Assembly: GCA_900660155.1 (NCBI GenBank)
Contig: CABFPE010000200.1
Location: forward strand, 286,290-350,289
DNA from: Hofstenia miamia
Taxonomy: Eukaryota > Xenacoelomorpha > Acoela > Hofsteniidae
Length of the DNA: 64,000 nt
Direction of reading: 5' to 3'
Shown: in pieces, positions 1-12,600 of the stretch
How positions within the stretch are numbered: position 1 is the first letter of the stretch
How the letters are laid out: each line of letters starts with the position of its first letter
Made by a program: the position numbers and the translations under genes
Notes under the pieces: generated by a model
The model's input: only the letters and a program-made list of their open reading frames with translations
What the model was told of the DNA's origin: nothing
The model's database searches: none

Positions 1-514
1 TAACACTTTTAATAATTGCATTCATTTTATTTATCGCAATTACATTATTGTTCATTTTTACTTATTAATCTTAATAGAAAAAGCCGCTATTTATTATCAA
101 AAGCTTTAAATTGGCCATTAAAATCATTATATTTTGCAAGTAAGTATGATCATGTCACTGAAAACAGACGAAAGTATAATATATTTTTCTCCGCTATATA
201 TATATATATATATATATATAAATATGGCCGAGAATCACTGTCTTTTTTGCTAATTACTTAAAAGTAAATACAGGATCGCATAAATTTATTTGCAGCAGTA
301 TTTCCTATGTTTGTTTTCATCGAGCAGCCAGCAATATTTGGAACAATTTAGACAATGAAATTATAGTAAAAAAATTCTAAAAAATTTAGAAAAAAATTAA
401 GAAGTGCGCTTTACAATGACAAACAATTGGAGGCAGAGGCGTGCTAAACACATTTATCGATTTTTTACACTGAGCTCACCACATACATTTATTATTATTA
501 TTATATATTATGCA
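1..514. other. AT-rich non-coding stretch with a (TA)n tract
   Basis: No gene is supported here. The only clear structure is a (TA)13 microsatellite at 195-220. The 81-residue reading frame that crosses it contains the repeated Tyr-Ile string typical of translated (TA)n and has no recognisable domain. Confidence 0.6.
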
Positions 515-1794
515 CAGGGCTGAGGTGCCTAATTTAAAAGTGGGGGATGCAAATTGTCAGATTTTTTTGGCTAGAAAACTGTTGGAATTCTTTTAACATA
601 ACAATGTTTGCTCTGTTATTATTGGGTTGATGTGACGCAATTACTGAATTTATATTTCTGTTAACAACTAATACAAAGGTGAGCATACTATTAGTGTTTT
701 TCAAGTTAAAACCAACAATTCAAAGATAAAAATATAGCAACGTTTTAAAGTGGTTCATCATCAAACAAAAAATATTATACTTTTGTAAGTGACTTGCACT
801 AGTGGGTGCCATCTTCCTTGAGTGCATTTCAATCGCCATGTTGTAACTGAGCTTTCAGCATTTCACAGATGTAGTGGCAGCCTATTTAAATTAATTGTGG
901 CACTATTATTTGCGAGCAAACAATATTCAGAAGGGAGAAACCTCGTTCTGCTTCTGATGAAGACATTGGTATATTATCCAAAGTCTCTGAAACAGTGTTG
1001 GGCGACTTAAATCCCTCGATTTAAATCATTGATTTCCCCTCTAGTTAAAGCATTAAATCACGCAATTTTTAAAGCTATTTTAGAATATCCCTTTTGGACC
1101 ACTTCTCTTATTAAGAGCATAGCTTAGAAGTTGCAATAGTCAATTATATTGTAGAGACTGTTCTAATAATTTTTATCTAAGCATATGGCCTTATTTGCAC
1201 TGTAGTTGAGCCGACTTTGACAATCTCCAACAAACGTATAAAAATACAAAAATAATAATATTATTTTTATTATTTATTATTAGTAAAATTCTTTACTGTG
1301 ACACAAAAATATAACAAAAGAGCATATAGGATCCAATTTTCCATTTTTGTGTTGTTTTGGAAAAAATTTCAATTTTAGTCCCTAGCCAAAACACAAGATC
1401 TGTTTGAAATTATTTAATAAACATTTTTTACCTAGAATTATTTTAGTAAATATAAAATGGGTCTTTTCGCATGTCATATTATTGTGAATATTTACACTTT
1501 ACCATGCATACTCTTGCATTTCCTAAGCATCCATATAAACTGAAATATACTCATTTGTGATAGTCACGTCTATGAAAATCAAATCGTTAGAATATTTCAA
1601 AATATAGTTTAACCCACTTTTTATCCAATTTTAACAAAAGCGAGATTAAGTTTAAATAAATATCAACTCTGGTTGGATGTGTGAACTAAATTTTACAGAA
1701 TTCTTGTCTCCATAACTAAGCACCATTTTACTTTAAGCATTTTGAGTGGAAGGGGGACGCCGTCCCTCTGCGCTTCTCGTCCACCTCAACCCTG
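515..1794. mobile_element. Non-autonomous hAT-like element with CAGGG-YTGAGGTG ends
   Basis: The left end reads CAGGGCTGAGGTG and the reverse complement of the right end reads CAGGGTTGAGGTG, a 13-bp terminal inverted repeat with one mismatch. The flanking 8-mers, attatgca at 507-514 and ataatgta at 1795-1802, match at six of eight positions, as expected for an old 8-bp hAT target duplication. No transposase frame is visible in the 1280-bp interior, so this is read as a non-autonomous element. The CAGGG start and 8-bp duplication are known hAT features; the family name cannot be given. Confidence 0.65.
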
Positions 1795-2341
1795 ATAATG
1801 TATGTATATTAAAGTATAAAGTTCTAAAATTGTAACTTTTCGCCAAATATTAGCGGTTGTTCTTTCTTTTACTAAGTATCTCTTAGTTTAAGGAAAGAAG
1901 AGGAATAAAATTAAGTATTCATTCTTCATGGCAGTGTAATTTCATTGGTTTATATATTGTTACTCATGCATAAAAAATTTAAACAAACCTAAAAAATATT
2001 TTGCATTAAGCATGGGCTTTAAATGACATATTTTTACTTTGACTGAATATCGGTTGAAGTTGAAGGGTTAAACTTTTACCAACTACTGAATTCTAGAAAT
2101 ACGAAAATGAGGGAAATTAATATATTGCTGGAGGTCGAGGCATATGCCTAAGATAAATAACTTCGCAATTTATATAATTCCCCGATGCTGTCTGTCTTTG
2201 GAATATATTTACCCAAAGCGAACAAACGCGAATAAATAACCAGCACGGAATATCAACCCCAGATTCGAGTGAAAATTTCCACTTAGCAACTGTCGCGAGG
2301 GGTGCAGTTAGTGAATACACGCACCCGTTGAGTCATTTGCA
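1795..2341. promoter_or_regulatory. Upstream region of the PY-motif gene
   Basis: This short unique stretch lies between the hAT-like element and the first ATG of the gene starting at 2342. An in-frame TGA at 2312-2314 lies upstream of that ATG, so the coding sequence cannot extend further 5' in this exon. No convincing TATA box or initiator could be assigned, so promoter function is inferred from position only. Confidence 0.3.
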
Positions 2342-2504
2342 ATGCCGTCTAATACTCAAGAACAAAACAACTTTCCTCGTGCCAGCCGCTGCCCATGCTG
2401 TGGGGCCAGTTCAGCGCAGGTCATTAAGGAAAGCCCACCACCATATGACCACAGCTGGAAAAACAACACTCCTTCTCCAATAGAAAATCATTCAAACATT
2501 GAAG
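2342..2504 (+). CDS. Exon 1 of a three-PPxY membrane protein gene
   Basis: Exon 1 gives residues 1-54 and the first base of codon 55 and ends at a canonical donor (GAAG|GTAAGC, intron starting at 2505). The start is the first ATG after an in-frame TGA at 2312-2314. The encoded part is rich in Ser, Pro and Asn. It contains a cysteine cluster CPCCG at residues 17-21 and a PPPY motif at residues 32-35. Joined to 6998-7269 the reading frame is continuous and gives 144 residues. PPxY motifs are known ligands of WW domains, especially those of Nedd4-type ubiquitin ligases; that this protein recruits such a ligase is inference. The cysteine cluster recalls half of a LITAF-type zinc knuckle, but the second half is missing, so I do not assign that family. 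No closer family was recognised. Confidence 0.7.
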
Positions 2505-5500
2505 GTAAGCTAAACCTAAAAAACACTAATTTGCAATTTTATAATTTTTTCAATTATTAACAAAATTATCATATAAGGAAATAGGAAATTCTCTTTACAA
2601 ATTAAAATTTGCAATTTATTAAATTATCGAGTAACTAAAATTTATTTTATTAAGATAGTTATGGATGTCCTTACATATATATATATATATACGGGCTCTA
2701 GATTCTATGGGATTTGTATCCACCGCCCGCACTTTCCAATTTTCCATAGTATCCAGCCCTTTTTTGATAGAAAGCCATAATAATTCATTTTATCCAAAAA
2801 ATTTTACATTGCGCATTTGGAATAGGGTCTAATTTCTTATGTATGAGTTTCAGGTTTTTTCAAAAAAAATTTTTTTGGTCCCATATCTTGTGCCCGTATA
2901 CATTTTTTTGTATCCAGCGCCTTGTAGATACTTTAAAATTCAAAGCCCGTATATGTATTCAACTCCTTATTGATATTTTAAATTCTAGCCATATATGTAT
3001 ATATATATAATACACATATGTACTGTGATCGCCTTCTTAAACTGCGCCAAGCCATCTGCAGCATTGTATTAAAATAGGAAGCTTAGTTGCCAAAAGTGTA
3101 GACAACGTAATTCTCAGTAGAATCTCTGTAGGACTACCAGGGCATTGAGATACGTGATTTATTTTATTTTTCAAAAAATGTCTGATATGTTCCAAATCGT
3201 CGGTTCCATGTTCCCTAATATATTGAAGAATTTAATCATAAATATATTTTTTATAGATATAATTAATTAATTAATGTGTAGTGTGTAATCAATAATTTGT
3301 AATAAAGAATAGAAACTCTTCATATAACGAATATGGATTGTTTTTTACTACACTAAGTCAAGCTATCGATTTTTCAGTCATCTATTTTTCTTACTTGGGG
3401 GGATGGTCATAGTACCTAGATATGCATATTCGTACTTAGTTCTAACTTTAGATTTTAGAAGCTCAAAATATTTGAGCAAAACATGTACATTTATTGATCA
3501 TATTTCAATTCTATAGCATCATAAAAACCCATCATTATGGCAAATGCAGCCTAGAATTTCCTGCAAAAAATTTCTAAGATGATTCTTTGCGCATATTTAG
3601 ACTTGTTATGGGAAGAGTTTTTCTTTGTCCATCCCATGCCCTATGCCAGTGTCCAATATTTCATTTGGTTTCCTTGTGGCTCTTCCACCCTGTTGAACAT
3701 TTTTCAAGGGTTTGAAACGCCATCATATATTTCTTCCAAAAAATATATAAATTTCAGTTATTGGTATTTATAGGATATCAAATTGCAAATGTCATACATT
3801 TAAAAGTCTCAAATAACGATTCAAATTAAAGACCATTTTAAGGTTGTTTTTCATTAAAATGGGTTGGATTGCTGATACAGATTATTTATTGATAACCAGT
3901 TTCACTCTTCTATGTGAATTAGTATGCAACAAATCTGACAGTAGTTAAAATTGCAGCAGGCATCGCTATTCGCTATGCGAAGTGTATCTAAAACTAATAA
4001 ATCGAATACATTTGCAAGATGTTCCCAAGAGAAAATCACTAGTCCCACGGCACAGCCATTTACTTCCTTTTCTCATGGGATATTCCCAGTAATTACCATG
4101 AGATGATATGGTCACGCAGAACACAATTTTTCTCCAGTTTGGAAAATACTGCTGATTTCAGGGCCAATTCATCTTTGATAAAAACTATTTCTGTGCATGA
4201 AGTACTTGAAAATTAAAACCTTTTTCAAACAAAAGAAAAAATTTTCAAATTCTTCCCATAATGAATGTTTTGATGATAAGTTGGTCTGGAACCAATGGCA
4301 GCCATGACTAACTTTTTGTTTCTGAAAATAGACCAGCCAACAAAATTGTAAAAGGTTGCTTAAGGCATAAGGGCACTTTCAAAAGTTAATGACATCTTTG
4401 ATACTGATAAAACGATATATGGATATGTGTATGTGAAGTATTCTTGTTTCATTGACGGATGAGTATTTTTAGTATGAAAAGTCAGTGAATTTGAAAAATT
4501 TCTTGGAAAAGTATCACGAGAATTTAGTGATTGTAAAGAAGATAACGGACCTTTAAGCACACAACTACGGGAGGGCTTGCAATTTGTAAAAGTGAAAGAT
4601 GAATGATAATGAAGTAGATATTGGAATTTGTAGCACTGGTTTCAATTGATTATTCGTAGACCTATTTTGCTTAATTCTATCCTCGTTCAAGTGTATTGTA
4701 ACTAACCACAAAGACTAATGATTGCAATTTTATAATTAAAATTTCTAAGATATTTAATATTTAAATTGATGTGCGGTGAAAACCATTACAGTCAATCTAA
4801 GCATCAATTTTTTTTAAGAATGTTAACTTATAACATGTTGTTTTAAAAATGAAAGTTTGTTTGAGTAAATTTGAAATTATCTAATATTGATAACATATTC
4901 ATTTAAATTTGGTAGTAAGTAGATAATAATTTGTATTTTAATCGGTAATTGGATATAGTTGTGGACATGGTAGAATGCTAAATCAGGAAAATATTTTTTT
5001 GTAAAAATTAAAAAATATTTAGTACTAATGGGGAGAGATATATATTTTGGACTTGATCAGTGGCGTATGCAATGGGGGACATTTTAGAATGCCCCGTCAT
5101 GTTTTCAGCATTGATTTTGAGTGATTAATTTTTAAAAAAATAAAAAACTAAGTGGTGAAATGTATTTCTTCAAAATTTTGAAAATTTTGCGGGGATTTGC
5201 CTCACTTTTGATCGCTTAAGCTGATCACAACTAAGATTTCCCCGTAAGAAAATCCTGCACAATCCAGTAATTAGGTGCAATATCAATTTAAAGTCTAAAA
5301 CAGAAGAATGGTATTCAACGTTGTACAGAAAAATGAGCAGTAATTTAACTGTAATGAGAAGGGTACATTTAATATAATTGTTGTTCTCAGATAACAAATA
5401 TACCTAACACCAGAAACACAAATCTTCTAAATTTATAATCATATCAAAATTTTTGCCTTGTGGTGTCGAGTGTGGTTTTAAAATTATATATTAACTGAAA

Positions 5501-6997
5501 ATTATGGAATGAAAGTAAAAATACATGAAAAAGGACCATTAATGTGCATACCCGCCAATATGTGTTTGTACGTTCTATGTTATTATGTTAGGACACTGGG
5601 TTAAATTGTGAAATTTCCGTTTAGAATTCTGCAGAGATTACATGAGATTCCACAGAAAAAGCTCTCTGTTCGGGGATGATAATGTCATCTCCAGGACAGC
5701 CCTGGTTTTTGAAAATTGGAACAAGTACTTTCTTATAGTATATGTAATCTGTATTTATTTAATATAACATTGGTTTAGCGTATATTCTACATTTCAAATG
5801 TGGACATGGTAGAATGCTAAATCAGGAAAATATTTTTTTGTAAAAATTAAAAAATATTTAGTACTAATGGGGAGAGATATATATTTTGGACTTGATCAGT
5901 GGCGTATGCAATGGGGGACATTTTAGAATGCCCCGTCATGTTTTCAGCATTGATTTTGAGTGATTAATTTTTAAAAAAATAAAAAACTAAGTGGTGAAAT
6001 GTATTTCTTCAAAATTTTGAAAATTTTGCGGGGATTTGCCTCACTTTTGATCGCTTAAGCTGATCACAACTAAGATTTCCCCGTAAGAAAATCCTGCACA
6101 ATCCAGTAATTAGGTGCAATATCAATTTAAAGTCTAAAACAGAAGAATGGTATTCAACGTTGTACAGAAAAATGAGCAGTAATTTAACTGTAATGAGAAG
6201 GGTACATTTAATATAATTGTTGTTCTCAGATAACAAATATACCTAACACCAGAAACACAAATCTTCTAAATTTATAATCATATCAAAATTTTTGCCTTGT
6301 GGTGTCGAGTGTGGTTTTAAAATTATATATTAACTGAAAATTATGGAATGAAAGTAAAAATACATGAAAAAGGACCATCAATGTGCATACCCGCCAATAT
6401 GTGTTTGTACGTTCTATGTTATTATGTTAGGACACTGGGTTAAATTGTGAAATTTCCGTTTAGAATTCTGCAGAGATTACATGAGATTCCACAGAAAAAG
6501 CTCTCTGTTCGGGGATGATAATGTCATCTCCAGGACAGCCCTGGTTTTTGAAAATTGGAACAAGTACTTTCCTATAGTATATGTAATCTGTATTTATTTA
6601 ATATAACATTGGTTTAGCGTATATTCTACATTTCAAAGCATATCCTGGCTACGATATTATAGACAATGCCTCCACACTTAGAAGTCGTTTCCCTCCTTTA
6701 TGCTCTTCAATGTACAATCTATCAACATCTCCATTTAAGTTTAATATCGCACTGCTTCTAATAATAATAATAACGTCCTGGTCTTCCTGTATAGCGCCCT
6801 TGGTTGATTTAAAACAAATAAGACAGATATTTATTTGGAGAAGGCTTAATCAAAGAATGCAAAGTTTATATTTTTACTCCGAAACATTTAAATTTAAGAA
6901 TCTTTTTAGCAAATGCATTCTAGGTTAAAGTAAGTATTGTTTGCCTTTGCTTAACGCATATCATGTAAATTCAAAACGTTTAATAAATACATTTTAG
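2505..6997 (+). other. Intron (4493 bp) of the PY-motif gene
   Basis: The intron begins GTAAGC and ends ATTTTAG, and the phase (one base of codon 55 in exon 1) matches exon 2 exactly. It contains a short (TA)n run near 2675-2692 and the 839-bp tandem duplication at 4960-6637. No additional exon could be supported, but a small alternative exon cannot be excluded without transcripts. Confidence 0.65.
4960..6637. repeat. 839-bp direct tandem duplication inside the intron
   Basis: Copy 1 spans 4960-5798 and copy 2 spans 5799-6637, directly abutting. Both begin TGTGGACATGG and end ATTTCAAA. Reading them side by side I see only two substitutions (T to C in ACCATTAATG near 5538/6377, and T to C in TTTCTTATAG near 5733/6572). 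The near identity means a recent duplication or gene-conversion-like homogenisation. The identical 75-residue minus-strand frames inside each copy are a by-product of the duplication and show no coding features. Confidence 0.95.
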
Positions 6998-7269
6998 GGC
7001 AAAATAACTCTTCTTTGCCTGTGCCACCCTCATACATTCCGTTCACATTGCCTCCTTCCTATGACACTTTGCCTTTTTCCACTTTGTCTAATCGAAACAA
7101 TCACAATGTCCTTGATGTAGAAGAAGATGAATTCGATACTGAAAGTGATTGTGGATTTGATGAAGAAGTGCTTTGCTGTCCCTTTGGTCTTTTAGTTTCG
7201 ATAGTTATTCTAATGGCAGTCAGTGCAATAATTAGTTGTCTTTACTCTGTTATTTGCATGATACAATAG
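6998..7269 (+). CDS. Exon 2 of the three-PPxY membrane protein gene
   Basis: Exon 2 follows the acceptor ATTTTAG at 6991-6997 and completes codon 55 as Gly, giving residues 55-144 and a TAG stop. It carries two further PY motifs, PPSY at residues 64-67 and 73-76, only nine residues apart. Then comes an acidic stretch (about 94-111) with many Asp and Glu, a Cys-Cys-Pro (114-116), and a hydrophobic segment at about 117-143 that runs almost to the C terminus. The layout predicts a tail-anchored or C-terminally membrane-inserted protein with a cytosolic PY-rich N-terminal half. This resembles small PY adaptor proteins of Nedd4 ligases (Ndfip- or Commissureless-like architecture) without visible sequence homology. 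No canonical AATAAA is seen just downstream. Confidence 0.7.
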
Positions 7270-7454
7270 GTTTATATCTTGCACTAAGGCACCATTTTAA
7301 CATCGAAAAAGTATGGTTTTTAAATTATTGAAATTTTTATATAAATGAATTTATTTTTCCTCATCATTAAAAAAATTTTCGCTGCGTACATTCATGCTGG
7401 AACATCATTTGCTCAACATCATAGATTTTACAAATCTTTAGTACCATCTAGAAC

Positions 7455-7877
7455 ACAGTGACCGACGGGTCAGTGGGCATCGCGTCGCCGGGTCAATTTG
7501 GTCACTGGGCGTAGGATTATCATTGGCTCTCTACCAGTAAAAATTCACATGTACAAATCATAGGCTATTTGTTATTCCAATGCATATGCAAATTGTTCCA
7601 GATTGAAGGTCGTATTTCTGGCTCCCTTACTCTTTACCATACGTATCTAGAAAATTACAAATAAGCACCGGTAAGTTTCAGATCCATTTGATGATGATTA
7701 ACATCAAAATAAAAATTAAATCGAAAAATCAAAGGGTTCTACTTCCCTGAATGTAGACAATGCTATAAATTAAACATCATGTTTACTTTCAACGAATTAT
7801 CCGGTCGGGTTTCCGGGTCTATATGTATTCGAGTCAATGGGTCACCGAGTCAGAAAATGTGACCCAGCGGTCGCTGG
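7455..7877. mobile_element. Short hAT-like element with MCAGYGACCG ends
   Basis: The left end reads ACAGTGACCGACGGGTCA and the reverse complement of the right end reads CCAGCGACCGCTGGGTCA. The flanking 8-mers tctagaac (7447-7454) and tctagagg (7878-7885) agree at six of eight positions. The element is much richer in G and C near its ends (repeated GGGTCA and CCGGGT motifs) than its surroundings and has no transposase. It lies about 180 bp downstream of the PY-motif gene stop codon, so it could contribute to that gene's 3' region. Confidence 0.5.
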
Positions 7878-10063
7878 TCTAGAGGCCGATAGCATTTTAC
7901 GGTACCAGCCCCGGGCTTTTCACGTCTTTAGAAAACCCAAGTGCTCAGCCTCTATAACTTTTGATAGGATTAAAATATTCACATCAAATTTGGGTCAGAG
8001 TTACCGCATTTTATCTTAGTTGGGTTTTTGGAAGAAAATTCCAAAAATTTTTTTTCATGTGATGATGTAACGAAATATATAAAAGTCACAGACTGATTGC
8101 AAAGAGCGCAGTGATCAAATATTTTTATAGTTTCTGTTCCGAAAAAAAATTGGACAAAAGTTTTAGGCTGATCCGCCCATTTCTTAAAGTGAACCGATAT
8201 TAAAATCAGGTGATTGTGAACATTGTGCTCCACCCGGGGCGAGTAGGGTTAATTTATGTATTTCTAAAAATATCTTGTGATTTATCAAATTGAAACTCTA
8301 TCATTTTCGTAAGCATCGCTTCTAAATTTATTTTTTGAAATCATTTGTTTATTCCTAGTGTTTTTTTGAGAAAAGACAACTATGAAGTACAATTTTTAGG
8401 CTAATCATTTAGAAATGATGTATGTATTTCATGGTGATCTTTTATTTCAGCTGTTTATTTATTTATGCTTCTGTGTGTACAAATAATGATAAATAATATT
8501 TTTAATTGATTTTAGTTATCTATTTCATTACTTAAATTTCAAGCTATCTTTCATTGTTCATTAACTTTAAGAATCATAGTGAAAGAATTTTACAGAAATA
8601 AACTGCAAAAACTAATTAAATCAGATTTTCATTAATAGTAAGCAATTCATACCCATGTAAATACTTGAAGCTTAATATATCAATATTTTAAACAAAAGGA
8701 TTTTTTTAAAACAAACATTATCTTCACCTACAAGTATGAAATCACATCGCGGTCTTTAATGCAATGTGGTAATAGCTTTCAAATTTTCTCTTGCTTTTTG
8801 AAAAAACTAATCCCTGTACTCCTGTTTTACACCTTAGCTCGCATTTCTTTGGTAAAACTTACATACATTGCGTTGCACTGAGGACGCTCTTATCTCTTCG
8901 CCTTTTAACCTAGAAAACTGATTTTATTTCATGACAGGAGAACAGATACTTTTGAGAACAACTAAAGACAAAAATTTGAAGTTAATTTATGTACTTTAAG
9001 TGAAACGATTCATGTAGAATGCTGCAAATATAATAAATTCTTAAGTAATTTATGAGCATACATGTATACTAACCAGCGATTCAACCGGCTACGGGAATTT
9101 ACCGACCTGTAGCCACTTTTAAATTTCATGAAAGACCGGTAAAATTACCGGCCGTTCACTGGTCAAAATAATTTAAAAAATTTCTTATAAAGAGAAAATA
9201 TTTGCTTAGTTTGCGAGGAATTTCTATAAAAATGTAAAGTTCGAAAAAATTTTTATAGTTTCAGCAATCTACAATATTGAATTAGAATAATAATTAAGTT
9301 TACTTTCTGGAATCTCTCAAAAATTTGCTATATATTGAGTTGTTTTGCTTTTGAAAGGGTAATTTGACTTCTGTTTTTTATGGAACCTTTTAAAAAATTC
9401 CACAGAAGCTGTTTATAATAATGAAGGTGTAATCTATAGGATTTACAGTTGAAATTTGAGAGGCACAAAGCAACTTGAACACTTGAATTTTTTCTAATAT
9501 TAGAAGGGAGACTCAAAATAAATTTGCACGATTTCGGTTGCAGAAACATGCAAATACAAACACAAATGTCAGTTGATACATACTACTAAAGTAGTAATTA
9601 TGCAAAGCGAAAAAAAATAGATAAATGTATATGTGTACCTATAAATTATTGACTGCCAACGGAGGTCAAGTGTAACAGCAATGTGAAGCATAATGATTGA
9701 TAATGCTACTCGCTTATTTTTATGTAATTTAACCATCATAAACAACCTCAAATGTTCCCCATTTAAACTTACAAAAAAGTGAAAGTGATTAAAGTTATAC
9801 AAAGAATTGTTATATAGAAAATATCAATTTTGTGTTTTGGTGGAAATATAGTTATAATTATTTGAAATTTGCGTATATGGAATATCAGCTCTTTGCATCG
9901 CCATGTGTAATTTCTAGATTAAATTTACCTACCTCCATGGTATTTAAGTTCGAGTGAATACTGCGAGAGCAATCGCCAAAAATTGTCTTTTTGGGGAAAA
10001 AAAAATTTCGGACCATTTTCGGCCAAATGTAAGGTTTTTGCATTTTCCATAGTAAAAAGCGGG

Positions 10064-10098
<35 letters not shown>

Positions 10099-10809
10099 TG
10101 AATATATTATAGGCGAAAAAAAAATATATATATGTATGATCTTGCATGGTACTGAGGTCAGGACACCTTGATTGCTCCTAAAAACGTTCTGCATTGTCAA
10201 TTCAGATTATACAGTACTTTTATCTTACTGGAACTAAGCACCACAATTTCTAAGAAAATAATTCATTGAGAACTAAAAATAATAGCTTTCATTCAAAATA
10301 GAGTGAAAAATTAGAAATGATACAAACTACGGAAATGTAACTTTCTACCATGAATATTACCAGCAAGTGAAAATCTAGTTTTATTTTCATGTGCAGACAT
10401 ACGATTACATTGACTTTCCTCAAAACAGGTTGGCTGTATAAGTCAATCTGCTTAGCCCCACACAACGATTTAAATGAAAACTATCATATTCAATAAATTG
10501 TTTGCGAAAAAGACAACAAATACAAATTATCAGCAACAAAAGCAATAAGCCGCAGTTTGTGTACAAGTAATGGCTAAATTAAAACAATGGGTTTTTGGTG
10601 CTATTTTGGTAGATGAAGAACAGAGATTTATATCAGATTTCATATGAACAAAGTTGGCAAGCAGAATCACTCGATTAAAAAAGTTATTTTAATATTTTTT
10701 CTTTCTCGTATTTCTTGATAAGAATAGAATATTTGTCGAAGATCTAAGATTATAACGAATTGGAGCATATAAAGAGATGAAGTTGAATACATTAATGTCA
10801 AGTTCATTA
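7878..10809. other. Non-coding stretch with a palindromic GC island and (TA)n
   Basis: No gene is supported. A small GC-rich patch at 9072-9164 begins ACCAGCGATTCAACCGG and ends CCGGCCGTTCACTGGT, with a perfect palindromic core at 9136-9151 (CCGGTAA, AA, TTACCGG); it may be a tiny MITE but has no clear target duplication. A (TA)n tract occupies 10066-10095. The overlapping small frames there are translated microsatellite. Confidence 0.5.
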
Positions 10810-10813
10810 TTAA

Positions 10814-12400
10814 CCGTTCTACGTTGTTTGGGGGGTAATTCTGTAACCCCATAGAAAATTAATTATGTGTTAAAAGTCAGTTATTTCCTGTAACCCAACA
10901 AAAACACATGACTTTGTATATTTACATGAATGCTTAATTTTGCGAAATAGCAGCAATACTTAGCTGGCTTGTTTTTAAAATTAATTGCATTTCTATTATC
11001 ATCGCCTTATCGGGTAACTTTATAACCCCAAGTTATTTGGTATAATAAATATTTAGAATACTGTTTTGTTTCAAGTCATTTTAAATCTTAGTTGCGCACA
11101 AATGGAACGTCCACCACGCAGTTCTGCTTTAAAAGCTATTAGCTTGTTTGTAAGTAACTATGACATAATTGGTGATGATTCAAGTGATGATAATATTTTT
11201 TATTGCAGTTCATCTGAATCCGAGTTAAATGACACTGGATTAGACACAATAATTCAATTGGATTACGAACTTTTGAACTCTGATATTGATCACAAAATAT
11301 GTTCTGATGCTGAAAGTGATGTTAATTTAGATGCAATGCAAGAAAATTCAGAAGAATTAACTGCAAGGTCAGGCAGAACGTGGAAAATCCTGGCCAATAC
11401 TGAGCAACAATCAGGAAGACATCCTTACCAAAACATCATCAACTTACGCCCAGGTTTGAAAAGAGGAATCAATCCCACAAATGAGTTGGAATCATTCTTG
11501 ATGTTTGGAGATGAAATCATAGAGGAAGCTGTCAGATTTACCAATTTGTAAGGTCGCAGAGTGGCCAGAAAACTAAGCAAAAATTCTAATAAGAATATAC
11601 ATACATTTGAAAATGGTTACAATAGAAGAAATGTTTGCATTTATTGGTTTGCACATACTTGCAGGTCTCTTTAAATCCCCCCCATCGTACGTTAGAATCA
11701 CTGTGGAGCATACCAGCTTTCCGAGCCTGCTTTTCAGAAGAACGCTTCAAACAAATCAAACATTGTTTTCGGGTGGATGATCGTCGACGAAATCCAAATG
11801 ACTGTTTTGCTCCTGTAAGAGATGTTTGGAATTCTTTGGAACCCTTCACCACATCTTAAAATAGATGAGCAACTTGTAGAATTTCATAGAAGGGTAAAAT
11901 TCAGGAATTACATTCCTTCTAAGCCTGGATCATATGGAATGAAAATTATTTGGCTTAATGATGCAGAGACTGGTTTTGCTCTTAACGCCTTACCTTATAT
12001 TGGAGAGAGTACACTAACTGTTTCTGAAAGGGCAGAATTCACTGTTTCTGAAGCAGTCACTGTGAAACTAGTTGGCCTAAATTTAAATCGAGATTGCAAT
12101 GTAACCATGTACAATTGGATTTCTTCATGCAACATGGCAGATTATTTGTGGGCAAATCAAACTACTATGGTTGGAACTTTGTGAAGAAATCTCCGAGATA
12201 TTCCTCCAATGGCTCTAATGCAAGAGGACGTGTAAGAAAATCATCAGTGAATTTCAAATGTCAAATCATTTTACTTTGCTCTTATTTGGTAAAGGTAAGT
12301 CGCCTGTACTGTTAATATCTTCAATGCATAAAGATAACCCACGCAGTGAGAATAATTTAAGGGGAAGAAGTTGTAGATAAAGAACGAAGCAACTAAAAAC
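10814..12400 (+). mobile_element. Decayed piggyBac element 1
   Basis: A TTAA at 10810-10813, the target used by piggyBac transposons, precedes an end region containing the imperfect palindrome GGGGTAATTCTGTAACCCC (10832-10850). A second copy of the palindrome, GGGTAACTTTATAACCCC, follows about 180 bp later (near 11012-11029). A broken piggyBac transposase frame starts at 11102. No matching right end was found; the element appears truncated on the 3' side before the LINE fragment at 12601. The right boundary given is only the end of recognisable coding similarity. Confidence 0.65.
11102..12365 (+). pseudogene. piggyBac transposase remnant
   Basis: The frame opens with MERPPRSSALKA and an acidic Ser/Asp-rich N-terminal region, and is closed by a stop at 11549-11551. 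Similarity resumes in other frames: a segment with SIPAFRACFSEERFKQIKHCFRVDD phrasing near 11700-11780, then a segment containing the diagnostic IDEQLVEFHRR and NYIPSKPGSYGMKIIWLND at about 11860-11960. A tail around LISSMHKDN lies near 12310-12340. These are hallmark motifs of the DDE_Tnp_1_7 piggyBac domain, which cuts and pastes at TTAA. At least two frameshifts and one internal stop separate the pieces, so no functional transposase is encoded. Confidence 0.85.
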
Positions 12401-12600
12401 AATTATTTATGTGCAAAAGATTCCACAAAAACAGTTTTATCGAGCCCTACAGACTCAAGAAGTTCATCAACTGCATTTTTGTAAAATATAGAGTTTGAAA
12501 CAGTTGCGGATTTACAATATTTACGATATAGAGTTTGTCACTTGTTGTACAAATGAACAGCATGATAACTATAGTAATTAGGAAGGATTTGTCGCTTTCG

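Noticed and set aside
5170-6236. Identical 75-residue minus-strand frames at 5170-5397 and 6009-6236
   Set aside because: They are identical only because the whole 839-bp segment is duplicated; no domain, splice or promoter evidence.
9925-10200. Overlapping frames with Tyr-Ile runs
   Set aside because: Translated (TA)n microsatellite.
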